Assembly: GCA_032821775.1 (NCBI GenBank)
Contig: JAVLRN010000017.1
Span: forward strand, 186,001-250,000
DNA length: 64,000 bases
Source of the DNA: Sanguinoderma infundibulare
Lineage: Eukaryota; Basidiomycota; Agaricomycetes; Polyporales; Polyporaceae
Direction: 5' to 3'
In this document: one piece after another, positions 47,273 to 62,144 of the stretch
Layout of the letters: each line of letters opens with the position of its first letter
Position numbering within the stretch: the first letter of the stretch is position 1
Notes under the pieces: generated by a model
Databases searched by the model: none
Told to the model about the DNA's origin: nothing
What the model saw: only the letters and a program-made list of their open reading frames with translations
Translations under genes and position numbers: made by a program

Positions 47273-48614
47273 TCATACTCCACAGCACGAGCCCCCGAGG
47301 GCGGCGGATCGCCCGAGTCTTCTGTCTGGAGATAGCCCGGCAATACGAATGCTGGTGCGCTGGTTCGCCTCGAAAACATGCATGGTCCGCGCCTCGAGCG
47401 CCTCCTCGTGCTCTTGTCGGCTGACGACGCGCCGAGCGATGTACTCGAAGACGTCCTTCACGCCCTCACCCGTCTTGGCGGAGGTGAAGAACAGCTTCGG
47501 ATATCGCTCGAGAGGAGGCGGGGGAACGTACGAGTTGGAGGGAGACAAGCCCACTTCGGGCGTAGTAGCGGTGGTAGCGGTCGCGGCCGTTTGACCCCGG
47601 ATGAAGAGGCTAGGCGTGATTGTCGGAGCAGACGACATGGACGAGTTCGAGGGCATGCGGCGGGGTATGCGAGAAGGAGAGTTGGACGGGGAGCGGGATT
47701 GAGACCGAGAGAAAGCGGTGAAAGCGGGAGACGAGAGAGCGGACTGGAATGTGTCGTAGACCGAGGAGGGAGGGGTGTAGTATATTGAGCGTGTTGTGCC
47801 GACAGTGCCGCCGCCACGGAATAGGGTTGACCGACTATGCGAACGCGAAGTGCGCGTACGTCGTGCGTGGGGGGAACCGATGTCGATCGAGTCGGACTGG
47901 GGCGCGTCAAACTCCGCATCCAGGACGTCCTGATCACAGTGGAGTAGATCTTCGTCGTCCTCACCGGGCACGTCTGGTGACGGGAGGACGATGGTAGGCG
48001 AAGGGGGTGTGGTGGGATGGGGAACGATAGTCTGAATGAACGCTCTTGCCTCAGCTTCCCTGACAACCCCTCCTATTTCTCCAGACCCTGACTCTGCTGC
48101 TCGTCCTTCCTGCGAAACGTCGATCTTGTTGCCAACGACAATGCAGCAGAACTCCTCGAGATGTTCATCCAGTACGGGGGCCTTGTCGCGGAAGTCGTCC
48201 CACCACTTTGTCAGGGCGCCGAGCGTGTGCGGCTGGTTCACGTCGAACATTAAAATCACCGCATCCGCCCCACGGAAGAAAGCCGAGGAGAGGCCTGAAA
48301 ACCTCTCCTGACCCGCCGTATCCTAAGCGCAGCCGCGTTAGGCCAGCACAAACGCAGCTCGGATGAACGCACGCACCCAAATTTGCAACGTAACCAGCTC
48401 ATCCGGGCAGCTGTGGTGCGGCAGCGTCTTGGTGATAAAGTCCGCACCAATCGTCGCCCTATATCCCGTCGTGAATCGGCCGGAGATGTACTGCAAACGC
48501 AAGGAGATGCGTCGGTGTTCGCGCAAGACTGCCTGAGGGTGCACGGACCTGGTTGCGGATGCTGGACTTGCCGACGCCTGAGGCACCAATTACGACCAGC
48601 TTAACCGTGCGCAT
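47273..48614 (-). CDS. Rab7/Ypt7-like small GTPase with a large insertion
   Basis: Rab GTPases control membrane traffic. Exons: 48,614-48,549, 48,490-48,377, 48,322-47,273, giving 409 residues. G1 GASGVGKSS (about residues 10-18), switch I with YRATIGADF (32-40), G3 DTAGQERF (61-68), G4 GNKID (124-128), G5 SAK (341-343), C-terminal CC-containing tail ending GSCCGV for double prenylation. Between G4 and G5 lies about 215 residues instead of the usual 30; the extra is Ser/Pro/Thr-rich and acidic, likely disordered. The nucleotide-binding motifs are complete, so it should bind GTP. ATIGADF resembles Rab7 more than other Rabs. A fragment of its 5' end lies at 49,283. Confidence 0.85.
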
Positions 48615-49282
48615 CCTGGACGAGTCGCACGGTGCTCATGGGCAAGGCGGCGGCGAGGAGAGGGCGGAGGGGGTTGTTGGGAAGCAAGATGTTCGGGCAA
48701 GGAATACAAATCGGTTATGCTGACGACTTACCACTTATTTACCTTTGTTATTTTTGTCATTTACTTATCTGCACTCATAAGTTTGTTGTGATTTTTTGTC
48801 CTCATTTGGCTGATGGTCTAGTGATCGCCTGCATCGACCCGAAGCGCGTTCGATTCCCCCAAGGATGCTCTTCTGCGAGAGTCTGTTTTACGTGCGAGAT
48901 GACCCCGGTGAGGTGTGGCTATTTTGCTTATTTAGGTTCGGACGATGATTCGTGGAACAGATATAATGGGATGGTGTAATTAAATTCCGTCAGGCCGTCT
49001 GAAAGCGCAGACTCGGAGGATCATACAAAACGAAACACCCCTACAGCACACCGCATGGAGTCACGAACCCCAGAGACACTTTCAAACCGCCCTTAATAAA
49101 TCCACGAGACACTGGTTGGTATTCGCTCTGGAGCAGCTGGGGAGGCGATGGTAATCGCGGGAACGTCTTCTAGCCGTATGAATATAAATATACCCGCCGC
49201 TTCGTAACATTGATCACTCTCAACAACCATGTCCGCTCGTCGACAGCTTGCCCATGAACACCGCGCGGCCACTGCGAGATGG
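48615..49282. other. Upstream region of the Rab-like gene
   Basis: AT-rich from about 48,730. Holds a tRNA-like A-box/B-box pair at 48,814-48,857, otherwise nothing supported. Confidence 0.4.
48808..48865 (+). other. tRNA-derived fragment or SINE-like internal promoter (tentative)
   Basis: TGGTCTAGTGATCG (48,814-48,827) resembles a pol III A box and GCGTTCGATTCC (48,846-48,857) a B box. Flanking TTGG and CCAA could pair. The spacing is too short for a full tRNA with an anticodon arm, so it is at most a relic. Confidence 0.3.
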
Positions 49283-49412
49283 CTACGGTTACGCCGGGTA
49301 TCGGCAAGTCCAGCATGCGCAACCGGGTCCGTGCACCCCTCTGGCAGTCTTCATCAAACACTGATATATTTCCTCGCGCCTGCAGTACATTTCCGGCAGA
49401 TTTACTACGGAA
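49283..49412 (+). pseudogene. Rab-like GTPase 5' fragment
   Basis: Matches the end of exon 1, the whole first intron and the start of exon 2 of the gene at 47,273-48,614, in opposite orientation: GGCAAGTCCAGCATGCGCAA, donor GTCCGTGCACCC, acceptor CCTGCAG, then TACATTTCCGGC. The intron is retained. Only about 130 bp. Confidence 0.85.
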
Positions 49413-49556
49413 CATACAGTATTAATTTTTTAAGTATGATGTATCGATGCCGCATCACCTATTCAACTCGAGCGTGCCGCTACTAATAGCTTACTGTAGT
49501 CCGTGTGCCTCTACAGTGCCCTCCTTCCGTTTAGATAATCGCCAGCACGTTCACGA

Positions 49557-51458
49557 TCATATGTCCCACTCCAGCATGGGTATATCGAAATGCCAACTCC
49601 AGCGGTCCATCTCACCGGGATAGTACCGCGGCCAGTCGCGGTGAGGCGCATCCCAAAAGTCGGCCGGCACCTCCATCCACCGACAGCTCGACGTCGCAAC
49701 CAGCTCCACTACGTCTGCATATGGCTCCAAATCAGCTGGGCTGTACTCCGGAGACGCCTCCTGCGGGATCTCGGCGACGAGATGCGCCATGCGACCCCCG
49801 CTCCGCACCCTCTCCCGGAGTCCGCGCCACACGGCCGTCGGAATGCGGCCCTCGCGCAGGCACATGCGGAAATGGCACACGGAATCGGGGATGGGGAAGA
49901 GTTCGCCGCCTTCCTCTTCGTCCATTCCGGCAACCGTGTCGACCCGCAGGACGAGGTGGGACACGTTCGGGAACGTATGCACGAGCAGCGTCCACGGCGT
50001 CGTGGGCCCCAGAGGCGGCCACTGGCAGCGGTCGTCATCGGGCTGGGGGAGTGGAACATGCAGCCACAGCTCGGTCACCATCACCAGAGGCAGCCATGTG
50101 AGCGCAGTCAGCCGGCCGGCGGCGGAGTCCGCGTCAGTTTGAGAGCGATGGACGTCGATGCCGGGTACGTGAAACGCTGAGCGGTCCGAGTCACTGGTAG
50201 CGAGCACGTTCAAGCCTATGGCGGCCCAGTATGTCTCGAAGACCAACGCGATATGGACTCGTGTCGTGGTCCTGGCTCTCGCGGGAAACACGTTGGCGTC
50301 AGGATGTTCGTGGAGGGTGTATCGTAGTGGGTAACGAGGATCCGCTGTTTTGATTGACACTGCGGTATCACCTGGGAGGTCGAGAGACGAGAGCAGGTTG
50401 TTGACCTCCGCAAAGTAGTTGACGCGGCAGACGGCGAGGGTCCGAAGGGAAGACAAGGTGGCGGGCGACGATATTGTGCTAGGGGAAAGCCAGAAGTCTC
50501 CCGGAGAGCCTATGAGGAGATGTTGGATCTGTGGGCATCGGGACAGAAAGGTGACGAGGTCGTGGTAGCTGACTAGCACTGTTGGGTTCTCATACCTACG
50601 CAGGTAGATGGACAGACGCGTCAAGCTCCCGAAGTGGTTGTTTGGAAGTGCACGGGTCGCTTCAAAGATGGTGAGCTCGTGGAGCCGGGGCGCGACATCG
50701 TCGAAAAATAGAATAGGCCTGTCGGTGCGCTGATCGTGACCGGGACGGGGACAGACGTAGGCGAGGGACAACGAGATTTGTTCCAACGCCGGCATGGGAA
50801 GCCGGCTTAGAAGCCTTACGCACCGACGAGAGTCGTCGGTCTGGAGACGAGGGAGGTGCAGAGCTTTGATACGATGATGGTGGGCCTCGATGATCTTCCT
50901 CCAGTCCTGGCCTATGTCTCCCGGTATGGTACAAGTCAAGGGGGAATCGCCAGACCATCTCAAGAACGTCGTCGTGGGATATTCGGACCTGATATCGGAC
51001 CACAGCGACTGGGTAGACGTAGCGACCTCCCTCCAACGCTTGCAGACTTTCGTGATCGGTAGAAGGTCGTGCGAGTGGAGAGACGGTATGAGGGTGAATA
51101 TTCGAGACAACGTCTCATTGGGGAGCCGGTTGATGGGCATGTGCCAATTCATGATGGTCCTCACGAAGATGAGAGTCGATTGAAGGAGATCCGCGAGATT
51201 TACGAGCTGCGCAAGCCGCACGTTAGCAATCGCAGAAATGTGGTAGCCTATGGGGCGACCTACATCGGTCAAACTTGAGATATGTGAGTTAATCGAGACG
51301 ATCAATTCTGATCCGTGGACTGCGACGTACCGTAGAGACTCTGTCTCTGCTCGCACTTGCTTGAGCAACAATGCTGCGACATCGCAAGCGGTGGTAGCCT
51401 CAGGCTGCCCGGGAGGGCTCTGCAGGCTGCAAGTCTGTACGTGGTTTGTAACTGACAT
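49557..51458 (-). CDS. F-box protein with a 10-nt micro-exon, second intact member
   Basis: Exons: 51,458-51,331 (128 nt), micro-exon 51,273-51,264 (TTTGACCGAT), 51,206-49,557, total 1,788 nt (595 residues). The introns happen to be open, so an unspliced 633-codon frame exists, but conservation of the splice pattern in paralogs supports splicing. F-box LPNETLSRIFTLIP through VCKRWREVATSTQSLW, then leucine-rich region, then the C-terminal domain (WMEVPADFWDAPHRDW, WSWHFDIPML). More diverged from the 26.5 kb gene than the other copies, so probably an older paralog. Confidence 0.87.
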   Translation of the reverse strand: MSVTNHVQTCSLQSPPGQPEATTACDVAALLLKQVRAETESLRYVAVHGSELIVSINSHISSLTDVGRPIGYHISAIANVRLAQLVNLADLLQSTLIFVRTIMNWHMPINRLPNETLSRIFTLIPSLHSHDLLPITKVCKRWREVATSTQSLWSDIRSEYPTTTFLRWSGDSPLTCTIPGDIGQDWRKIIEAHHHRIKALHLPRLQTDDSRRCVRLLSRLPMPALEQISLSLAYVCPRPGHDQRTDRPILFFDDVAPRLHELTIFEATRALPNNHFGSLTRLSIYLRRYENPTVLVSYHDLVTFLSRCPQIQHLLIGSPGDFWLSPSTISSPATLSSLRTLAVCRVNYFAEVNNLLSSLDLPGDTAVSIKTADPRYPLRYTLHEHPDANVFPARARTTTRVHIALVFETYWAAIGLNVLATSDSDRSAFHVPGIDVHRSQTDADSAAGRLTALTWLPLVMVTELWLHVPLPQPDDDRCQWPPLGPTTPWTLLVHTFPNVSHLVLRVDTVAGMDEEEGGELFPIPDSVCHFRMCLREGRIPTAVWRGLRERVRSGGRMAHLVAEIPQEASPEYSPADLEPYADVVELVATSSCRWMEVPADFWDAPHRDWPRYYPGEMDRWSWHFDIPMLEWDI

Positions 51459-52085
51459 GGTGTTTTTGCGAGAGACTCCAACCTACGACGTCGACTCCGA
51501 CCAGACTCCGATTTATTACTCTTCGAATGCTTGGTAAACAAGGACAAATACATCACGTGGTGTCATTGTCGCCGCATTGCCCGCGAAGAATACGAGGAAG
51601 CGCTAGTGGTACGTATCATGCACATCCAGCAGAAATCCTAATAGGAGCAGTGGAGTCGGCTGAACGAGTCACCGACAGCTGAATTCGCAGACTGGCAGTG
51701 GTGTTTTCACTGTAACTTCTCGGAACTTCGTAAGTACATCACATGTTATTATCAGTCCTTTCTCACGAAGCCAGGCTGTAGGAAAGGACATATTGGACGC
51801 ATGCGTGTCGTCTTATGCGGATTTAGACGTGACTTAGAAAGAGATTTCCGTCGCCTACACCTTCTCTGAGCCCTTTGTGGACGACGTCGCCGGCCCACTG
51901 GGCTCTCGGTCCGGGCTCGGGCTCGACATGCACTAGTTCACGGCTTCGTTTTCTTTCACCTCCCATTTTGACATCCTAGACGCAATTAATAACGGGGCAG
52001 GTCTGAGAGTATTCGCCGTGCTTGGAACGGAGTCTGAACGGGAATGGGTCCGTAACTTGTTAGCATGTGAGTACGTTGACCGTTG
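51459..52085. other. No gene recognised
   Basis: Upstream of the F-box gene; no supported feature. Confidence 0.45.
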
Positions 52086-52340
52086 GCTCCTACCGTCCTT
52101 CAATGCCTCACTCACATCGTCGACCGCATCTACTCGAGCCAGGACATGGGCGCGATGTCCACCACTGCGGACGGCGACAGGTCGTCGCGAAGAGCTTGCA
52201 GAGCGAGGTGCCAAGGGAGATCATGCTGGGCGGGGAGACTGTGGCGTACCGGGCGACGATGCTTCTCTTCCCCAGGACGATGGCATTGGAGTTGTTATTT
52301 CTGGTGATTCTTCTCAAGGGGTGCACATGTGAGGCGGTAA
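52085..52340 (+). pseudogene. AYR1-like SDR 3' fragment
   Basis: Corresponds to the last about 80 codons of the SDR at 58,651: family stretch YLSDIVGRIHMSQD and VPRDIMLGGKTVTY, here as CRAR/VPREIMLGGETVAY in shifted frames. Carries at least one frameshift and no catalytic half. Confidence 0.75.
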
Positions 52341-52935
52341 AATGGTGTTCCAAGTCTTTGTACTTGCTTCTGTTCGGTGCTGATTATGCTCTTATCTCGC
52401 AATCCGTTCTTGTAACCGAACAGCCACACATGCCGGCGTGCACAAGCATCGCCCATTCCCCGCACTGTCTATCCAGTGTTAGACGGGCGGACATGCGTAC
52501 GCGACCTGGTCGTGGCTCAGTGAACGTGCGTGCTCCATGGACCCAAATCTGCTCCTGAACATCCAGGTTGAGCTACGGTCCTTCACTGATGCTCTTCCTC
52601 CCTTTTCCCGTGACCTCCGCCGCTTGGTTGAGTTCTACGCCGCTGTAGTGGAAGTCGCTGTGATTGGTGGAGAGGGCACAGGATACGGATTCGCTTCCTC
52701 CCTCCATATATCGGGCATTCAATTCTCCTCGATGGCACTCTTGAAGCGAGGAAGCATTTCGGCCCTCCGGTGACCTCCTACGACTCGTGATGCTACACAC
52801 CCAGCTTCGTTGGGCTATAAAGAAGTATCTGAGACCACGTCGTCGAGCCTTCATCCTCAAGCCGCCCTTTACACATTACTCCGGTACCGCGCAGCGATAT
52901 CACCCAGCCATACAGCACCATCCTCCGATTTCGCC
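52340..52935. other. Upstream region of the gene at 52,936
   Basis: Nothing recognisable besides likely 5' UTR and promoter. Confidence 0.4.
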
Positions 52936-53667
52936 ATGGTATGTTGCTAGATCCAGCTGTCCGCAAATACCAGCATTCATCCTGACCATCTGTCCCAGAC
53001 CGATTTCTCTAAGTACATCGTCTACAAGCCCGGCGCGCGCGTCAAGTCGGACCGCTCCACGATCTACTACAGCCCCGGCGACCAGGCGTTGTACGCCGCG
53101 TACGACACGTACCTCACCAAGACGACATGGATCAACGAGTTCACCTGGGAGAACACCGCCGACGACCCGCAGACGTACACCCACGAGTACTCGACGGGGC
53201 TCACGGTCACCCAGGGCACGGAGGTGACGAACTCTGTCAACGTCGGGGGCACGTTCGCGGGGCTCTCGCTCACCATGGACGCGTCGACAAAGACGTTCGC
53301 GACGTACGAGACGTCGACGAGCAGCCAGCCGCGCACGCTGAGCGTGACGGTGCCAGCGCGTGGCAAGCTGACGTTCTACCAGCGCGCGTATGAGTTCCAT
53401 GTGACAATGTTCTTCATCCTCGACGCGTGGCGCCAGAAGTGGAACGTTGGCTCGCCGGGTGGGTACGACATCACGCGCAAGGAGTGCACGGTGCAGATCG
53501 TGAGCGAGGACTACCTCACGACGGACACGACGCCCAGCCCCGCGGCCGAGGGCACGATGATTGTGGCCTCGGTCGCGCGCGCGACGAACGAGGTGGACAG
53601 GCAGACGCGCAAGCGCGAGGACCTGACCGCCAGGGCGAAGGGCGAGCTGGCCAAGATGGGTGTCTAA
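52936..53667 (+). CDS. Beta-rich protein with an aerolysin/ETX-MTX2-like Ser/Thr-rich segment (tentative)
   Basis: The predicted start codon at 52,936-52,938 is followed immediately by a GTATGT donor; a 60-nt intron ends at 52,998 and exon 2 (52,999-53,667) encodes the rest, about 223 residues. The protein has no signal peptide. Its middle is beta-prone, rich in Thr, Ser and Val, and flanked by VPARGKLTFYQ, a pattern reminiscent of the membrane-inserting region of aerolysin-type pore formers. That comparison rests on pattern only; I recognise similar hypothetical proteins in Agaricomycetes but not their function. A C-terminal fragment of a paralog lies at 46,585. Confidence 0.65.
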
Positions 53668-54080
53668 AGACGATGGTGAGCATCGCCTTCCGTTTATTTG
53701 GCCAGACATCTCACGGACAAATGCTTTGCTTCAGTAGCGGCACACATCGGTGTCGGCAGGGACACAGGCTCCCCGCCAGGTGTTCAATCTTGCTCGTGTT
53801 TGTATCCTTCCCCGAGTCCCGATGACGGCGACGATATTCTGTACGATAGTGTGACCGAAGGCTTCGCTCGTACGTCACGGTACGATAGCGCGCGGAGACG
53901 TCGAAAGCTCCCACGTCCTCACCCGACTCGGAGTTCTAATTAGCGCATATAAAACCATATCTTGCCCTCACAATCGTTCGCGCAGTCTCCGAAATATTCA
54001 AGCTTGGCTTCTCTGTCCTACACAATATACCACATCTCCTCGTATTAGCAGTGCAGTTCCCATCAGTACTTCCGGAAATT
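53668..54080. other. No gene recognised
   Basis: 3' flank of the preceding gene. Confidence 0.45.
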
Positions 54081-54365
54081 GCTTAACGGTGCTTAACAGG
54101 GCCATTAAGCGCCGTTAAGCACGTTAAGCTGCCGTTAAGTACCGTAAGCCGATAAGCCGTAAGCAGGTCTCGAAGCGCCCGTAAGTTCCCCCACTGACGA
54201 CTTCCCGTCTACCAGCACCGCTCCCCCACACACTGACTGGCACACGGTGGGGGGCAAAGAGATGTCGCCTCAACACGTTGGAGGGAGAAGCTTGCCCAGG
54301 ATATGCACCAAAAACCGGGGGGGAGGATGGCCATTTTCCGTTAAGCCGTTAAGCCGTTAAGCAAA
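54080..54365. repeat. TTAAGC-rich repeat cluster
   Basis: About 54,085-54,165 contains many overlapping GCTTAACGG/CCGTTAAGC elements in both orientations; 54,340-54,362 has three direct CCGTTAAGC copies. Self-complementary hexamer-like units may form hairpins. Non-coding. Confidence 0.75.
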
Positions 54366-54574
54366 ATCTGACTTTACTGATGCCGGCCGACGTACAACGA
54401 AATACACAACGGTGCTCATCGCCAATCTATCCAGGAAATACTTTCATCATGTACATACGCCGCGTGGTGTTCCCCGCTGCGAACGATCCGCTACACTCCT
54501 TTGTTCATCTACACTGCGACTGGCATTGCGTCGGAGCCGATCTTATCCTGGACTATCACATTTACGATCTACAG

Positions 54575-54680
54575 CTTTCACAACGGAGTATCGAAACGCC
54601 AACTCCAGCGGTCTAGTTCACCGTAGCATGCCGCCTAGTCGCCATGAGGCGCACCCCGACAGTTGTCCTGCACCTCCATC
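54575..54680 (-). pseudogene. F-box family C-terminal fragment
   Basis: Minus-strand sequence corresponds to the family segment around MEVPDNF..DAP to WHFDIPL, out of frame and with a stop. About 100 bp only. Confidence 0.65.
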
Positions 54681-54689
54681 AATCAATTA

Positions 54690-55089
54690 AAAGACGGAGT
54701 TGACGATTCGGACGAAGGAGTCAGTGTTAGTTCACTGAACTTCGACCACCGGCCGCGAACAAAATCCTCATATAGCGTAGTATAATACTTGCGAGATATA
54801 GTGCATAGCGTTGAGGGTCTGGGGTAACCGCAACTGTGGTTCCTTGGAGGCAGGTGGTTCGGTGGTCCCTGAAACCGCTGCACCGTAAGCCGCTCTGGTT
54901 CTCATTTTCCGAGGTTGTTCTCTTGTTTATTTTGGGCCCATCTCCGGAGATTCAAATATAAGGTGTTGCGGAAAATCGGACGACGGGAGTGGCAACTCCC
55001 GCGTAGTATACTCCCATATTTGGAGTCTCCAAGGACTCACTTCAGAGGCTAGCGAAAACAAACAAAGCTACAGGACCCAACTGAGTGAC
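54690..55089. other. 3' flank of the GMC gene
   Basis: No supported feature. Confidence 0.45.
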
Positions 55090-58650
<3,561 letters not shown>

Positions 58651-59669
58651 ATGCCAGATTCGTCCAAAGTTGTCCTCGTTACCGGGTGCTCGAATGGCGG
58701 CATTGGATTCGCCCTGTGAGTGTTTGTCGCTGTCGCGAGATAGTGGATAGGCGACACCAACATGACACGTAGATGCGAAGAGTATGCAAAACAAGGTTGT
58801 AAAGTTTACGCGACCGCCCGCCGGCTGGAAGCTATGGATGCGTTTACGGCCTCCAACATCGAGAAGCTCACTCTGGACGTGACGAAGCAAGACAACGTGG
58901 ACGAGGTCGTGAAGACCATCATCGAGAAAGAGGGCCGGATCGACGTCCTCGTCAACAACGCCGGCGTCCTCTGCATAGGTGAGAATTTCGTCCGGCGTGA
59001 CGTCAACGATACAGCACTGACACTTGCGACAGGACCCGTTATCGATGTACCCATGGACGTCATAGAGCGGACATACAGCACGAATGTGTTTTCCATCATC
59101 CGGACGTGCAAAGCCGTCATCCCGCACATGGCGGCACGCAAGAGCGGGACCATCGTCAATATAAGCTCTGTCAGCGCCTGCATGTACGTCTCTCTCCCAC
59201 CCGTGGGCAGCAATCACTAATTCACATTGACCATCGACTCACCAGCCCAACTCCCTGGGCAGGCATCTACAGTTCCACCAAATCTGCCACGCAATGCCTC
59301 TCTGACGTGCTCTACATGGAATGCAAGCCGCACAACGTCTCCGTCCTCGCTGTCACCACCGGCGCCATCCGCTCCAACATCGCGGCGAACCACGTCGCCT
59401 GGTTCGACGGGCTGCCGGAGAACTCGCTCTACAAGCAGTACCTGTCCGACATCGTCGGTCGTATCCACATGAGCCAGGACAAGGACGCGATGCCCGCCAG
59501 CGAGTACGCGCGGCAGGTCGTCGCGAAGAGCTTGGGGAGGAATGTGCCGAGGGACATCATGCTGGGCGGGAAGACCGTGACGTACAGCGTGTTGATGCTG
59601 CTCCCGAGGACGATCACACTCGGGCTATTCTGGTGGATGTTTACACGTGGTGCCCGCCGTGCGTCGTGA
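58651..59669 (+). CDS. AYR1-like short-chain dehydrogenase/reductase
   Basis: Likely NADPH-dependent 1-acyldihydroxyacetone-phosphate reductase (lipid biosynthesis, lipid droplet/ER), inferred from similarity to fungal AYR1-type SDRs. Exons: 58,651-58,715, 58,773-58,978, 59,033-59,183, 59,246-59,669, giving 281 residues. Cofactor loop TGCSNGGIG (about residues 12-20), ATARRLEAM, LDVTKQDNV, NNAG, catalytic Ser in NISSVSA, and YSSTK (Tyr and Lys). The C-terminal part has a hydrophobic stretch TLGLFWWMF, a possible membrane anchor. Complete and undamaged. It is the template-like copy for fragments at 9,086, 22,614 and 52,085. Confidence 0.9.
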
Positions 59670-59699
59670 ACTAACCTTCGAATCTTATGTGCGTACCTC

Positions 59700-60005
59700 T
59701 GATTCGGGAGCTGATTGATCTGGGCATACCAATTCATGGTGGTCTTCACAAAAGCGAGAATGGATTCGAGGAGGCTGGCGAGTTTGATGAGCTGAGCGAA
59801 CAGTGGCACAGTGGCAGCAATCGCAAACACGCTTGGTGGACTATGGAGGACATACATCAGTCAACCTTGAAAAGAAGGTCAGTATAGAATCAAGTTTCAA
59901 CCGTGAACTGCGCATCGTAAAGAATCCCTCTGCGCGCACTTGCTGAAGCAGCGATGACGTGGCGTCGCAGACGGTGGGCAGTTGTAGGTGCTGTACTGTC
60001 GACAT
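59700..60005 (-). pseudogene. F-box family 5' fragment
   Basis: Exon 1 starts at 60,005 (MSTVQHLQLPTVCDATS); the micro-exon 59,865-59,856 (GTTGACTGAT) and the start of exon 3 (from 59,791, LIKLASLLESILAF) are present. Homology stops at INQLPNQ, at the beginning of the F-box, about 30 bp from the SDR stop. Compared with paralogs, exon 1 lost two bases and its donor GT appears as AT. Non-functional. Confidence 0.85.
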
Positions 60006-60523
60006 GGCGGATGGATGTAGAATGATGCGAGATAATTTTACAACCAAGTGAGCTGACAACGAAGAAATCGGCGGGGTCTGGACTCTGGAGTCAAGGTGAC
60101 TGGAACCGCTGGCAGAAGCTGTGAAATGGCGCTGGTCGTATGTTTGCTCTTATTAGGATCCAAAGCTTGTGGTAAACAAGAACAAAGAAAGGCCAGGTTG
60201 CAAATGCAGCTGGCGACTCGTGTGTATCTTTCAATTTAATTGACTTGCAGTCAAGAATAACCACGAGAAAAGAGGGGTCGAATGTAGAAGACAAAGATGG
60301 GTCATCGTGTGTCTGCACCACAAAGAATTGACTGAACAGAATCTATACGAATCTGCTGCTGCTGCGAATACATATATCTAAGCGTACAACAATCACCGTA
60401 GCACAACATGTAACCCGGAAAATCGCGGCGACCACAACCCAAGGCCTATCTTACGTTTCCCCTTATGTTCGGCTCATACGTATCTTATCTTAGGATGGAG
60501 GGCTGTACATGCGGGCGACGCGG
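60006..60523. other. 3' flank of the Mn-peroxidase gene
   Basis: No gene seen. If the last intron of the peroxidase is spliced at GTGTAC, its stop would move to about 60,491. Confidence 0.45.
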
Positions 60524-62044
<1,521 letters not shown>

Positions 62045-62136
62045 TGGTGAACTGCTAAACACGCCGGGGAAGGGAAGTACGACTGCTACGAGACTCGAGA
62101 TCGAGTGCTGAGGATTCCCCCACGGCACCGTTGGGT

Positions 62137-62143
62137 TTTTATA
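62137..62143 (-). promoter_or_regulatory. TATA box of the Mn-peroxidase gene
   Basis: TATAAAA on the minus strand, about 93 bp upstream of the ATG at 62,044, followed by a pyrimidine/AC-rich leader as usual for highly expressed fungal genes. No clear metal-response element was found by eye. Confidence 0.65.
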
Positions 62144-62144
62144 C

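Noticed and set aside
48808..48865. A complete tRNA gene
   Set aside because: Too short between A and B boxes to hold an anticodon arm.
49557..51458. Unspliced 633-codon reading of the F-box gene
   Set aside because: Two introns happen to be open; paralogs show the same splice sites and micro-exon with stops in the introns.
52900..53709. Minus-strand 269-codon frame opposite the beta-rich gene
   Set aside because: Arg-rich shadow of the high-GC + strand coding exon.
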